Source: Calendula officinalis (lineage: Eukaryota; Streptophyta; Magnoliopsida; Asterales; Asteraceae). From it: 64,000 nt of DNA. This document shows positions 1 to 11,152 of the stretch, piece after piece. Made by a program: the position numbers and the translations under genes. The stretch is taken from NCBI GenBank assembly GCA_963853835.1, contig OY970826.1, positions 77,494,929 through 77,558,928 on the forward strand. The letters run 5' to 3'. Position 1 is the first letter of the stretch, and each line of letters opens with the position of its first letter. The notes below the pieces were generated by a model that saw nothing but the letters and a program-made list of their open reading frames with translations, searched no databases and was not told where the DNA came from.

Positions 1-573
1 TGCACATGTTTTCTAGAGGTTAGCTATGGTGGTTTTCGGCTACGCTCCGTTACTCTTGGCAGGGGCGATCGGACTCCTTCGTATTCGTTGCGTAAGGAGG
101 GATCACCGTGCCTCTAGTAAAGAAGCCATCGGTTGACTGTTGTTGGCCGACAACAGTTGAAGGTCCTCGCCCGACCGCCGATCCTCTTATAACGTCCAAT
201 TGCTTGTGGAAGTTTGGACGGGTTTCCCCTATTGATTTTCTCTTGATTTTCTCTTGAATTTCTAATTTGTTGTGGTTATGCAGATTGATGTTTAATTCTA
301 TTCACTTAGCTTTGTGCTAATCCCTCATTTGTTGACTCTTTTCAGGTTGTGGATTTAGCTTGACTAGAGTCGGGTTTTGGAAGTCTGACCGTACTCTGAT
401 TTTGTAAACCGGGTCGAGCCTGTTTTTAGTAACACCTTTAAATGATTTATATATTTTGGTTAATATGTAAATGGCCTTTATAATATGTAATAATTAGGGT
501 TAATGTCTTTGTCATTCGCTTCCGTTAAATATTAAAAAAAAAAAAAAATGGCTCTAAGATTGTGGTGTTACAT
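1..573 (-). mobile_element. LTR end of a second retroelement inserted in gypsy gag
   Basis: Read on the minus strand, a sequence starting TGTAACACCACAATC begins at 573 and breaks the gag frame there; the gag reading stops 20 bp later in unrelated sequence. TGTAACACC is the usual first word of Ty3/gypsy LTRs, so I read 573 as an LTR edge, with TCGGA (574-578) as one half of the expected target duplication. The other half lies outside the window. A 15-base A run sits at 533-548 on the plus strand. No coding sequence is visible. The element type is inferred only from the terminus. Confidence 0.5.
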
Positions 574-1956
574 CGGATGACACATTCAACTTACAACCGA
601 ACTCATAAGACACAAACGAATAATTGGAACCCGGATCAAACAAAATATGAGTTCGCAAGGAGTTAATGAATAGAGTACCTGACACCACATCGTGTGCCTC
701 CTTCGCCTCCTGCCGAGTGAGTTGGAAGGATCGCCCCTTCACCTTTGCCGGCTCCACTTTCTTCTGAGCCGTGGACACCATCGACTCGATTCCCTTCTTT
801 GGGCACACATTGCTATAGTGTCCCTTCTCGTGATACGAGAAACATTCCACATCGGCCAACGACTTGACCTTACAATCCCGGGCTACGTGCCCCGGCCTAC
901 CACAACTAAAGCAAGATTTGGACCCACTTCGGCACTCGCCGATATGATTCTTCCCGCACTTCTTGCACGAGGCAACACTTCCTTGTTTAGAGAAGCTCGA
1001 TGTGAACTTCCCTTTCTTGAACGAACTAGAGCCGCTCTCGGCTTTCCTCTTCTCGCCCACATGGGCCCTCTCAGCAACCCTTGCCTCATTAACCTCCTCA
1101 ACACCCCGGGCGGCACTAATGGCCTCATCAAGGGTGACCGCCCTCTTAACCTCCAATTGGTAGTCCCACAGTAACCCACAAGCGTACCGGACTACCCTCA
1201 TTCTCTCCTCCGAGTAAGTTTTTGCAACAAACGGGAGCAATCCCGTGAACTCTCTCGAGTATTCTTCAACCGACATATCACCCTTCTTTAGGGTCACAAA
1301 CTTCTCGTGCATCTTTTCCAAATCCCTCTCGGGACAAAACTTCTTTCTCAACCTCGCGGTAAACTCATCCCACGACATTTCTCCACCACCTCCCTTCCGA
1401 GGGTCTCATACACAATGTCCCACCAAATCATAGCATCTTCTTTCAAAAGTTGTGACGAATAGGTCACCATATCGGCTTTCTTACACTTGCTACTTCCGAT
1501 GACCCGCTCGGTCTCTCGGATCCACCTCATAGTCACTTTCGGGTCCGAACTACCCGTGTACACATTCGGCTTACAAGCCATGAAGAATTTAAACGAGCAA
1601 CCTTCTTTCTCATCGGGCCTAGCCCTAGCATCACTTTGGCCACCCGTGGAGGATTTCCCCTCCCCGGTGCCACTACCCCCGGTTCTCTCATCCGATTTAG
1701 CCTCGCATTCATGGTCTCCACCCGACCTCTCCCGGTCCCCAATAATACGGTGCACTTCATCAGCCACCGTTCCCTTAATTTGATCAAGAAAAGTTTGGGG
1801 ATCCGCCATGGTTACCAGAGTTCTATTAGCTCCGACTTCTGATTCATCATCCCGATGCATCGACGGTTGACTTCCTTGTTCAACCACCACCTCAACATGA
1901 GGTATCTCTTCCTCCCGGCCCTCCGGGGCTTTACCACTTCTTCGCGTGGTTACCAT
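574..1956 (-). pseudogene. gypsy gag / start of protease, frameshifted
   Basis: The gag polyprotein would assemble the retrotransposon particle and bind its RNA. The N-terminal part reads from the ATG at 1956 down to about 1378, beginning MVTTRRSGKAPEG and including the capsid-like segment DAMIWWDIVYETLGREVVEK. A one-base deletion near 1378 shifts the frame. The downstream frame starts MSWDEFTARLRKKF and carries CX2CGX3HX4C, CX2CX4HX4C (CFSCGRPGHVARDC) and a degenerate third knuckle. The last readable block, LFDPGSNYSFVS, is the aspartic protease start with P in place of the usual S/T of D-S/T-G. Frameshift, altered protease motif and truncation at 573 make it non-functional. Confidence 0.85.
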
Positions 1957-2190
1957 TTCTTTTGATCAAGACTATACGAAAGACATTAAACATTTAGTAC
2001 CTTATGTACAAACCATTAGTCGCATAAGACTCAATATCCATAATCATATCATTCCTTATCGGTCCCCTAGGTTCAACCCTAAACTTAACATAAAGTCTCA
2101 AGGTCAACCTATGATCTTAAGGAATCTTATATTCCTAATGCTACAGTCTAAGACTAGGATGGTCATCCAACCTAATTCACTTAAACACTA

Positions 2191-2202
2191 GCTCTGATAC
2201 CA
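2191..2202 (-). other. Primer binding site, tRNA-iMet type
   Basis: Minus strand TGGTATCAGAGC, three bases inside the LTR end at 2206. This word is complementary to the 3' end of plant initiator tRNA-Met and fixes both the orientation and the LTR boundary. Confidence 0.9.
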
Positions 2203-2612
2203 AGTTGTAACACCTCAAATTTTAATACAAAACATTTGGCCAAAATAATCATTTAATAAAAAGGAGAACTATCCCAAAATACGGATTTACAAAAACCTTT
2301 GGTATGAAAATCAGGGTATAAGTTTGGTGTTACAAAATATATCAAAACCAAAGCTAAGTCTAAATCCGTTCTAGTGTTCTTCTACTCTAGGCCCCGCATC
2401 TCTATCCATGCGTACCTAAGCATTCGATCCCGAACCTGAGTACATAGCAAAACAAACAAGAAGTACGTGAGACAAAAACGTCTCGTGAGCTACATGGGTT
2501 TAGACCCCGATAATAATAAGTATCATATAATATATAAACAATTATACAAGTAGATCGTCCATATATCTAGTCACCCTATTGTGACTCTACAATCCTTGCT
2601 TCCCTAGCAATC

Positions 2613-2830
2613 ATATCTAGTTATCGGGTTGCCCCCGAACTAACTAGTCACACTATCGTGCCCAACTATCGGGTTGCCCCCGAACTAGCTAGAAGCACCA
2701 TCATATCCAACTATCGGGTTGCCCCCGAATTAGCTAGAAACACTATCCTATCTAACTATCGGGTTGCCCCCGAACTAGCTAGAAACATCACCATGTCTAG
2801 TTATCGGGTTGTCCCCGAACTAACTAGCAT
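2613..2830. repeat. 45-bp minisatellite inside LTR
   Basis: About five copies of a unit of 45 bp built around TATCGGGTTGCCCCCGAACT, with unit ends varying slightly. The plus-strand open frame over it simply translates the repeat. Confidence 0.85.
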
Positions 2831-3586
2831 CACATTATCCCGTTCTTACCGTAACTCAACAGTTATATCAATCAACGCTCTCGGCTATCACATCAATCAT
2901 CAAACAAGTTAGTTAAATACCGACATTAATACATAACTAACTCGACATAAAATAAGTCTAGGTAATAATTAAACAGACTCCACATAATTTAACGAAATAT
3001 ACTTTCATGGCTATGTACTCAATAAAGTCCACACGTACTCACCTTAGCAAATAATGCTCCAACCGTAATCTTTCCGCCGGTTTCCTTGCTTCACAATTTG
3101 ATCAACTTTCCAAGACTTCACCGAATGCCTAATACAATAATCACAAGATGTTCAACATCGCATACTACCAATAATGTATCCATTTATCACTAGATACCAT
3201 CAACTAACACTTTCCCCCAATTATGGTGATTTACCAAACCCTAGGTTTAACCAACCCTTAAGATTCTTACCAATCTTAATCATACACTTGTTTTCTTTGC
3301 AAATATACCATCTATTAGGTGTATACATCATTTATAACACCATAACCCATAACCCCAAGTACTAGGGTTTCAAACCCAAGCATCCAAATACATAGATTTT
3401 AAGCTACAAAGATCAAGGAGTGAAGATATACCTTTAATCTTCCACTAGGAGTGAAATCTACCAAAGATTTGTGAAGAGATCAACCAAAATCTGCACTTGA
3501 GCTTAAAAATCGCCAAAGAGGAAACTAGAGTTTTGATATGGCATTTAATCAGCTAAAACCCGAATTTATTGCAGATGACCCAACTT

Positions 3587-3735
3587 CACGCCGTGAACTA
3601 GTTCACGGTCGTGAACTTTGCGCTCCGCGAACAATTCCCGATCGCTACTTGAACGTGAACTTCGATCGCCAGAAAACACCAATCCCTGTAGGGAGTTCAC
3701 GGTCGTGAACCCAAGTTCACGCCGTGAACTTCCCT
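3587..3735. repeat. Dyad-rich block in LTR U3
   Basis: Multiple short palindromes of the type GTTCACGGNCGTGAAC, for example at 3587-3618 and 3692-3731, spaced by unique sequence. Each could form a 6-7 bp stem. Equivalent blocks sit at the same distance from the LTR start in the solo LTR at 25675. Confidence 0.7.
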
Positions 3736-3905
3736 TGTGCAGCAGGGCTGCATTTTTCGGTTGTTGCCTCGACCCGGTTTCGCCCATAACTTTCTCGTAT
3801 GGTGTCCAAATGACACGAAACCAATTCCTACATTCTTTAAACGATTTATCCTTATTTATCATATTTTTATACAATTTATTTATTTACAAATTTCGGGTCG
3901 TTACA

Positions 3906-4479
3906 TTATTTTTCCATCTTTCATAACTCAATAAATGTTATGTATAAAATTGAAAAAACCGATATCACCTGTAATATGATGGAGCACTCTTAGACGGGTA
4001 CCAACGGGAGTATCAGTTGGTTCCGCGGCGGTATCAGTCCATAGGCATGGCCTCCGCCAGTTTCAAAATCAGTTGGTTGCCGCCGGTGTGGAGACGAGAG
4101 AAAGAGACGCGTTAGTTTGGTGGGTGGGGCCCAAAGATGTATTTTGTGTGTGTGTGTGTTTTGTAATGGTGGGTCCCAAAAAATTAAAGAGAAGTGGTAT
4201 TGTTGGTATGAGTACGTCAGTTTAGAGTCGGTTGGAGGGTGAGCTGACGTGACCCTGATTTGGCAATAATTGACGGTATCAGTTTTGCCTGACTATTGGG
4301 AGCGATCTCATTCATTCCAATACCTTGTGAAATTGTATGTCTATTCAAAAACAATTTTTTTAATCTCGTTTAAAAACATTATTATAAAGTATGTTTAATA
4401 AGTTTCTTGATAAAATCACATTTTGGCGTACGGAATTTCTAATTAAATAATGCCTTGTGTTTTGATCATTTGGCAACAT
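3906..4479. other. Intergenic, degenerate TIR-element-like sequence
   Basis: No gene. The stretch 3985-4310 resembles the ends of the candidate element at 4480, with CTTAGACGGGTACCAACGGG near 3990 and GGGGCCCAA-type blocks. I could not define termini or a target duplication here. Confidence 0.3.
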
Positions 4480-5963
4480 GTTAGACCGGTGCCAATGGTG
4501 ACGGAAACTGACGCCGTCAGTTTCTGCCAACTCAGCGCCACGTCAGCAGACAGACTAACTAACACTAAACTGACGTACCCGTGCCAACAGCACCCCGTCA
4601 CTTCACCAAATTTGGGCCCCACCACTTACTTTTCTTTTTCTAATAAAAATATATAAACTAATTAAAACATATAACTAATAAAAATACATTTCATTAATTA
4701 AAAAAAAATGACATAAAAAGACATTAAAATAATTAAAAAAAAGACATTAATTAAAAAAAAAAGCCATCTATAAATGAGTGGGTATTTATAGATGTAAATG
4801 AGGGGGAATTTTTTTTGAATTTTTTTGAATTTTTTTGAATTTTTTCGGATTTTTTTGAATTTTTTACCCTTTTTTTAATTTATTAATATATATTTTCGAA
4901 TTTTTATTACCGTTAAAAAAAAAAAAAAAAAGGTTTTTTTTCATTGGCTGGAAGGTACATTGGGACCCACCAAACACGCTCCTCTTCCGTCCTCTCTCTC
5001 GCCGCTTAAGCGACCGGCGGCCAACCGGCGGGCCAACCGGCGGGCCGTGCCAACGGCCCCGGTTCCGTCGGTGGCCAACCGGCGGCCAACCGCAGCAGCG
5101 ATGGCACCAGTCTTAAAAGTGCCGGTAACTGAAATAAAAAGTTGTCTTTCGATAATTAATACTGGCAAAGAATATGATAGGTAACTATATGCTAACCATT
5201 CATTTAGTCATCAGGCATAAGATATAGCCAAACAATCAAAATATTACACAGAATCATCTTTTAAACATTAAAAAACTACCATTAGTAAATAATAACTAAA
5301 AGATGTGGTTGACATTTTATAGTAGGAAATTGCTTTATTTTTACATTTTGACTCTAAATGAATTAACAAGGCAGGAACACATAAGTTGACAGCGTCTACA
5401 ATGGTCAACGAAAGTTGTGGTGTGGTGTTTTCCTACAAATTACCAAATACTCAATCAAGTAGAACAATAAATAAATTCTATCTTAGTTTTTTTAATACGA
5501 CTATAACTATCTTAAATAGATTACTATCTTAAGCTTAGTTTTGTAGCAACCATATTCAATTCTAATATCAGAACAAACATTTCTTATTTGTACGTACGAA
5601 GCTATGACCAAAAATTTAAACATAAATAAACGTGTCATTTTTTCGAAAGAGTATGTAATGAAATTTTTGTTTTTCTTTCATTTTAAAATAAGTGATACAT
5701 TTTACATTTTACATTCTAAGATATGTCAAAAATATATTTTAAAAAACCTATATTATTTGGTAAAAGTAGTGGACCTCACACCTACTTATTTCATTAATAT
5801 AGTCAAAATGAGTCATATACCCACAAAATTAATACATCTTCCTTTCCTCCAGACCTTAACTTTTCTCTTCGGTTAACAGACGAGGTCAACCTATATCAAC
5901 CAACTGAACAGTGGTTCCAATAGTTCTAACCAACCGACAACTTCTGTTTGGCACCGGTCTAAC
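4480..5963. mobile_element. Candidate TIR DNA transposon, non-coding
   Basis: GTTAGACCGGTGCCAA at 4480-4495 recurs as its exact reverse complement at 5948-5963. The flanks GGCAACAT and GGCAATTT agree at six of eight positions, as expected for an aged 8-bp target duplication. The interior is AT-rich with a T6-7GAA repeat near 4807-4865 and GC-rich CCGGCGGCCAACC repeats at 5010-5095. No transposase is encoded. The superfamily is uncertain. Confidence 0.4.
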
Positions 5964-5971
5964 GGCAATTT

Positions 5972-6962
5972 TCCCATAAATTTATGTCATTTTTTTGTTA
6001 TTTATAGTTGAATAATTAGCGGAACGTATTGACAACTCCATCTCATTGAATAAGCACCTCACGATGGCATTCGGTGCTTTCAATGTTGCTTTAATGTTTT
6101 GAAGTGCATCTCGTGTATTTCAAAAGTTTATTTCCTTCATATTTGTGTATAGATGACACTTGTTCATTAGGGTCTGGGCCATAATTTGTTGTTGCATTCA
6201 AAGTGTATTTATTTCATACGTGTATTTAAATACCACTCCGGTCTCTTTCAAATGGCCATTAATTTATGTGGTGCACTTCAAACTCTATTTCTTTCATATT
6301 TTTTCCCCTTTAAATGACACGCGTAAGACGTGTTCGGGATAGTTTATTAATGTATGTTATCTTTTACTATATTTTGGTATAGCTCACGTACGTTTTTAAG
6401 TGTCTAGATGAATACAAAATGCTTATTATTGTTGACATTTTAGTTGTTTCAATAAAGTTGTTCAAGATAAATGTGCTTATTCTCATCTATTTATCTAAAC
6501 TATTATAGAGAAACTGATGAAGTTTTCCATGGCTAGGTTATCCGGGAAGCGTGAATCTTTAATTTAGAAATACAAGATTTAAATGTAGTTAAAAATACTT
6601 ACCATGTGGTTATGTAAACTGTTATATATAGATGTATACTCCTAATATATCAAACATTATAAAACAATCTACCGGTTTATTATGTTTTAATATATAATGT
6701 AAACAAATCCGAACATTGGTGTAGCCGTGTAGGCATTAGGGCATACGTACGGCCATCAAAAGAGGTTTAACTCCGCTAAATGATGATTCTCGATAAGGCT
6801 ACAACAGATCGCCAAAGATTGTTTGAGGTTTTTTTTGGTAAATTATGATTGGTTTGAAGTATTTTTGTGGGTCCCAAACGAAAATACAAAAATGTTAAAC
6901 CAATAAGAGTAATTTTGAGATGTGTGTTAAAATCATGTTAATGAGCCAAAAGTAGCTTTAAC
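5972..6962. other. AT-rich intergenic DNA
   Basis: No open frame, repeat family or RNA gene was recognised in this stretch. Confidence 0.5.
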
Positions 6963-6974
6963 ATTACACCTTGT

Positions 6975-7165
6975 TTTTTTGAACGCTCATTTAGTAAATT
7001 ACTGGTTCGAGTGTAGACGGTGACATCCACAAGGGACAGTATGTCTTCCCTCAAACCCTCCACTTGTAGCCTGTAGGGAATAAGTCAATAAACCCCACCA
7101 GTTGTCAACGACGGAACTTGAATCCATAACCAAAGATCATGGACAACACTTTATCTTTTTAACCA
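6975..7165 (-). mobile_element. tRNA-derived SINE, minus strand
   Basis: Bounded by ATTACACCTTGT (6963-6974) and ATTACATCTTGT (7166-7177), a 12-bp target duplication with one mismatch. On the minus strand the head contains GGTTAAAAAGATAAAG (A-box-like) and GGATTCAAGTTCC (B-box-like). The body ends GCGTTCAAAAAAA. The pol III boxes are degenerate, so the copy is probably inactive. The 3' tail matches the SINEs at 42251 and 53712. Confidence 0.7.
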
Positions 7166-7177
7166 ATTACATCTTGT

Positions 7178-7800
7178 ACTCTTATATTTTATTAAACGTC
7201 ATAATCAAATAATAATTCTTTTTTTGTCATAATAAGCCCTTGAAGTCTCTATCCAGGGCCCATTATACATTAAGTCACTTGGTTTCTCAAAATATAATAA
7301 AATAAAAAGATACTCTCGTTACAAGAGTTCTCCTAAATGTTTCCTAATTGTTGTTGTGGTCATTAGCCAACCATTAATTGTTTACACATGAAGAAATCAA
7401 ATTTGTGACATATACGTAGTTATGACTCTTAAGCACTAAATTATCAACAGATAAAAAAAATTGTTGTTAGAATGAAAATATGAAAAGTGTTGATCAATTA
7501 TAGCAATCACAATATCACATACAAAATATTATAGAAATAATGGAACTGTAACCACAAACTAAAGAATGATTGAGAATTTGAGATGTGTCAACAAACAAAT
7601 TTTAGGTTCTAAATTTTAGTTTACTATACGTTGACAAGTGTTTCTTTTTTCCCCTCTAATCACTTCGACTAAATTATGACTATACTATTACAATATTAAT
7701 ATAGTTTTTAGGAAAGAATAATTTATTAAATCTCAATGTATTCAAATACAATTAAGACGAGCTTCTTAACATCACCAAAAGGTCCAAAACCCAAACTATG
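7178..7800. other. AT-rich intergenic DNA upstream of RPL12
   Basis: Nothing recognised apart from AT-rich sequence. The RPL12 promoter elements start at about 7809. Confidence 0.5.
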
Positions 7801-7808
7801 GCAAGTCC

Positions 7809-7865
7809 AGCCCAACACTAAGCCTTTATCCAAACAAGCCCAAAATCTTCACCTGCAAAACCCTA
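7809..7865 (+). promoter_or_regulatory. RPL12 promoter: two site II motifs and a telo-box
   Basis: AGCCCA (reverse complement of site II TGGGCT) occurs at 7809-7814 and 7837-7842. The telo-box AAACCCTA follows at 7858-7865, about 85 bp before the ATG. The combination of site II elements with a telo-box is the known signature of plant ribosomal protein promoters, tying expression to cell proliferation. Confidence 0.7.
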
Positions 7866-7949
7866 GGTTTTGCCCCTTTTTATCGTTTCAGAACAGACTC
7901 TCACCGAACTTGTAGGCTGTATCCGCCGTCGTATCTCTTTCCCGCCAAT

Positions 7950-8450
7950 ATGCCGCCGAAGTTTGATCCATCACAGGTCGTCGACGTATATGTCCGGGTC
8001 ACCGGAGGGGAAGTGGGCGCAGCTAGTTCACTCGCTCCAAAGATCGGTCCACTCGGTCTTTCTCCGAAAAAGATCGGAGAAGATATCGCTAAGGAAACCG
8101 CCAAGGATTGGAAGGGTCTCAGAGTTACTGTTAAGCTAACGGTGCAGAATCGTCAAGCTAAAGTTTCCGTCGTACCTTCCGCCGCCGCTCTGGTCATCAA
8201 AGCCCTAAAGGAGCCGGAACGTGACCGGAAAAAGGTGAAGAACATTAAGCATAGCGGTAACATTTCTCTTGACGACGTGATTGAAATTGCGAAAGTTATG
8301 AGGCCGAGATCTATGGCTAAGGAGTTGCAAGGAACCGTGAAGGAGATTTTAGGAACTTGTGTTTCTGTTGGTTGTACTGTTGATGGAAAGGATCCTAAGG
8401 ATTTGCAGGAGGAAATAGCTGGAGGTGATGTTGAGATTCCTCAGGATTGA
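7950..8450 (+). CDS. RPL12: 60S ribosomal protein L12 (uL11)
   Basis: Cytosolic large-subunit protein of the L11/uL11 family. It binds 28S rRNA at the GTPase-associated centre and forms the base of the P-stalk that recruits elongation factors. The frame is a single uninterrupted 166 codons, the usual eukaryotic length, starting MPPKFDPSQVVDVYVRVTGG. The N-terminal domain (about residues 10-75) contains the glycine/proline-rich IGPLGLSPKKIGEDIAK. The C-terminal RNA-binding domain (about 75-150) includes SAAALVIKAL and the conserved tail GTCVSVGCTVDGKDP. The intronless frame is normal for plant RPL12 genes. The ATG at 7950 fits the conserved N-terminus and lies just downstream of a site II/telo-box promoter. 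No defect is visible, so it is very probably functional. Confidence 0.97.
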   Translation: MPPKFDPSQVVDVYVRVTGGEVGAASSLAPKIGPLGLSPKKIGEDIAKETAKDWKGLRVTVKLTVQNRQAKVSVVPSAAALVIKALKEPERDRKKVKNIKHSGNISLDDVIEIAKVMRPRSMAKELQGTVKEILGTCVSVGCTVDGKDPKDLQEEIAGGDVEIPQD

Positions 8451-8930
8451 TCATTTTGCTTTTTTTTCTTATCCAAGTGAGAACTTTTGTTAGTTTTTTA
8501 CTATCTGTTTTTATTGTCTGTTTTGATATTTTGCGACTTTTAATTAAGCTCTGTTTCTATCATATCACCATTTTCTTGTCTGAATTTCTAGTCAATTTGC
8601 ATGTGATAATTGCATTGAATTTAAGCTGATTATGAACACATGTTCTCTTGCAATATGTTATCTCAGGTATGTTTTGATTGGATCACTGGTTCATTATTTA
8701 AACTTGTTTAGTGAATGGGTTTGATTGATCATTTCTCCAATTCGTTGGTATTTGGATCATCTTTCTTGATCATGAGATGATGAATCATGTTGTTACGTTT
8801 TATTTCATATGCCATCATATTGTTTCTGCTTACTCATCTGTAAAAATAAGCATGCTAGAGTTGCAAAAATTAGGGATTCTGCATTGGATTAAAGTGAAAA
8901 ACAACATGATTAGAGTTCAAGGGGATGGTT
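8451..8930. other. RPL12 3' UTR and downstream DNA
   Basis: T-rich sequence directly after the RPL12 stop is likely 3' UTR. No clear polyadenylation signal or second gene could be fixed. Confidence 0.4.
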
Positions 8931-9480
8931 TGTTAGAAATTTCGTAATGATTTCGTTTACTTGGAAAATTGTGAAGTCGCGAAACACTTCCAGATCAAAG
9001 TATTTCGTCGGTACTACGAATTCTTAGATTGGAAAATCACAATTTCAAGAACAGAGAATTTATGAATGTGTTATGAGAATTTTTGTACGAGGTTATGATT
9101 ATGACCAAAACCATCCTTAATTCACATTCTGTGGAAAACTGAATAGAACTGCTAATGGTAGTTAAGAAACTGTCTAAAACCGCCCAAAACCGGGTCAGAA
9201 TCGGGTCAATTCTAACGGGTTGAAAAACTGGATTTTATTTTAGAATTCGGATTTTTTACACAATTTTTATAAAGGAATAAAAAATTTTCCGCGCTTGACC
9301 CCAGCTAGAGGCTCTGCCCCTTGGACCCCGCCAGAGTGCCAGGGGCGTTGCCCCTTGGACCCGTTTCTAGGGGCGCTGCCCCTTGGACCTGTTCCCAGGG
9401 GCGCTGCCCCTGGACCTCTGTTCAGTCGGTGTATTATAATCTGAATAAATTCAAACAAACGTACATTCCACACCATCCTT
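8931..9480. repeat. Repeat with GC-rich minisatellite, possibly LTR-derived
   Basis: Starts TGTTAGAAATTTCG at 8931, a copia-like LTR opening. From 9295 to 9420 it carries four variants of GGGGCGCTGCCCCTTGGACC in tandem. No matching LTR end, PBS or target duplication was found, so solo LTR status is only a suspicion. The open frame across the repeat is an artefact. Confidence 0.4.
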
Positions 9481-9855
9481 GCTTTTTTAATTTTTATTAA
9501 GATTACATTTGGTCAACAAGTTAAATAATATTAGTGATACAAATCATCAAGATGGTTGGCTTGTTGCTTGACATGGATTTGACTTTGGAACTTTGAATTT
9601 TTGTTTCTAGAATTAATGTGATTCTTTGAATGTGGAAAAGTTTGTTAATAACATTAATGCTCTTTTAAGAAGTTGAGAAAAAAGTGATTGTTTGAATGCT
9701 TTTCATTGTGTTATTGCTCAAATCTATTTACTTTACCGCTTTAGTTATGTATTAATTTTGAACTGATGGATTTGCGAACCTTGTGCACTTCTAATACCAT
9801 TTTTGAAAAAAGTATCGTTTATAAGGAAGCTGATTGAGTATACACATCCTTTCAC
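9481..9855. other. Intergenic DNA
   Basis: No gene or named repeat recognised. Confidence 0.5.
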
Positions 9856-11152
9856 TTTTTTTGTTTGTTTTTGAACGGAGATATTATTAAAACTAGAGTC
9901 TAGCAAAACACTAGACTAAACAAATAAAACATTACAAAAGAAATTTAAGCTAGTCAAACCACGAAACTTTACATTTGTTGTTTCGGTGGACTAACCAAGA
10001 AAACGAGAATAAAATAATGTTATCTACTATATCTGATTTACGCATCCTTCTTTTATCGAAGATAGCCGAGTTCCTAAATTTCCAAAGAGACCAAAATTTC
10101 CAAAGAGACCAACACGTGGTGAAGCCAATAACTTGAACTTTTAGGTGGCGATAGTTTATATTTTAATAAAATCACAAAACTCCCACAAATCGTTAAGAGA
10201 AGTGATACTATAGTTACCAAGATTGCACCATTCAAAGATCTTATACCAAACCTCTACCGCAAAACATGCATGAAAAACAGATATGTGAGGCCGATTCCAC
10301 ACATAAAGAGCATACGGACACATGATGGAGTTAATTTCTACACCCCTTCTAGATAGATTATATCTAGTCAGAAGACGATCTAAAGATAGCCGCCAAATAA
10401 AGATATTAACCTTGATCGGGATCGAAGGGATCCATTTATTCACGTATTCAAACCCGGGATATAAGAAGACATTTATAAATCTTCTAGAATCGCCAACCTG
10501 AAATTCGAGAGAATCTCCTAGAGACCAACAAACTTTATTTTTCCCTTCTTGTAAATAAGAATCACTAATGAGGGCCATAAGATTTTGCAATTGCGATTCC
10601 TCAATCCCACCTCTAATAGGTCTTCTTCAATTAAAAGTCCAACCATCCGAAGACAACCGATGTTTTACTTTACAAAATGGGTTTAAATCCAATTTATATA
10701 GCCGGTTGAAAAGGTGACATAAAGGTTTATGACTAATCCATAAATCCGACCAAAAATAATCTTAAGAGTCATGAAGGTAGTTTAGAGTACCAATGATACG
10801 ACCCCATGAACCTTTTTATGTCGCGAGTGAACCGACTTTTTAAAACCTCTGTCTTCACCAAAGATGGATTGAATAACTCGACACCAAAGGGAATCTTTTT
10901 CATTAAAAAAACGCCACCTCCATTTGGCAATGAGAGCTAAATTAAGCGCCTCAAGGCTAGAAATATCCAAACCGCCTTTTTCTTTTGACGCCAAACAAGT
11001 GCTCCATTTCACCCAACTCATTTTTCTATTATTGTCATTACTACCCCAAAGAAAATTTGATCTAATTTGCTCCATTTTTTTTAAAGTTGATGAAGGGGCT
11101 CGAAAAATAAACATCCAATAAATGCTTAAACTACCTAACACTGATTTAATAA

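Larger units (their letters stand above)
574..3905 (-). mobile_element. Ty3/gypsy retrotransposon, 5' part, minus strand
   Basis: In minus-strand order the pieces are a 1700-bp 5' LTR (3905-2206), a three-base spacer, an initiator-tRNA-Met primer binding site, a leader of about 230 bp and a broken gag. The order, PBS and zinc-knuckle gag fit a chromovirus-like gypsy element (Tekay/Del type is my guess). Protease is only just begun when the insertion at 573 cuts it off, so pol and the 3' LTR are not in the window. TTATT at 3906-3910 is the expected outer target duplication. Confidence 0.8.
2206..3905 (-). repeat. 5' LTR of the gypsy element
   Basis: The LTR starts TGTAACGACCC at 3905 (minus) and ends GGTGTTACA at 2206, giving TGTAAC/GTTACA inverted ends and 1700 bp. 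It contains a dyad-rich block 170-320 bp from its 5' end and a 45-bp minisatellite 380-620 bp from its 3' end. Its islands around 2436-2512 and 3005-3055 are recognisably shared with the LTRs at 25675 and 62357. Confidence 0.85.

Noticed and set aside
2613..2830. Regular repeat-spacer pattern resembling a CRISPR array
   Set aside because: Units are contiguous variants of a 45-bp tandem repeat inside an LTR of a plant retroelement; spacers are not unique and there is no cas gene.
8931..9480. Copia solo LTR
   Set aside because: The TG start is suggestive, but no CA end with a 5-bp duplication could be identified, so it is kept only as a repeat.
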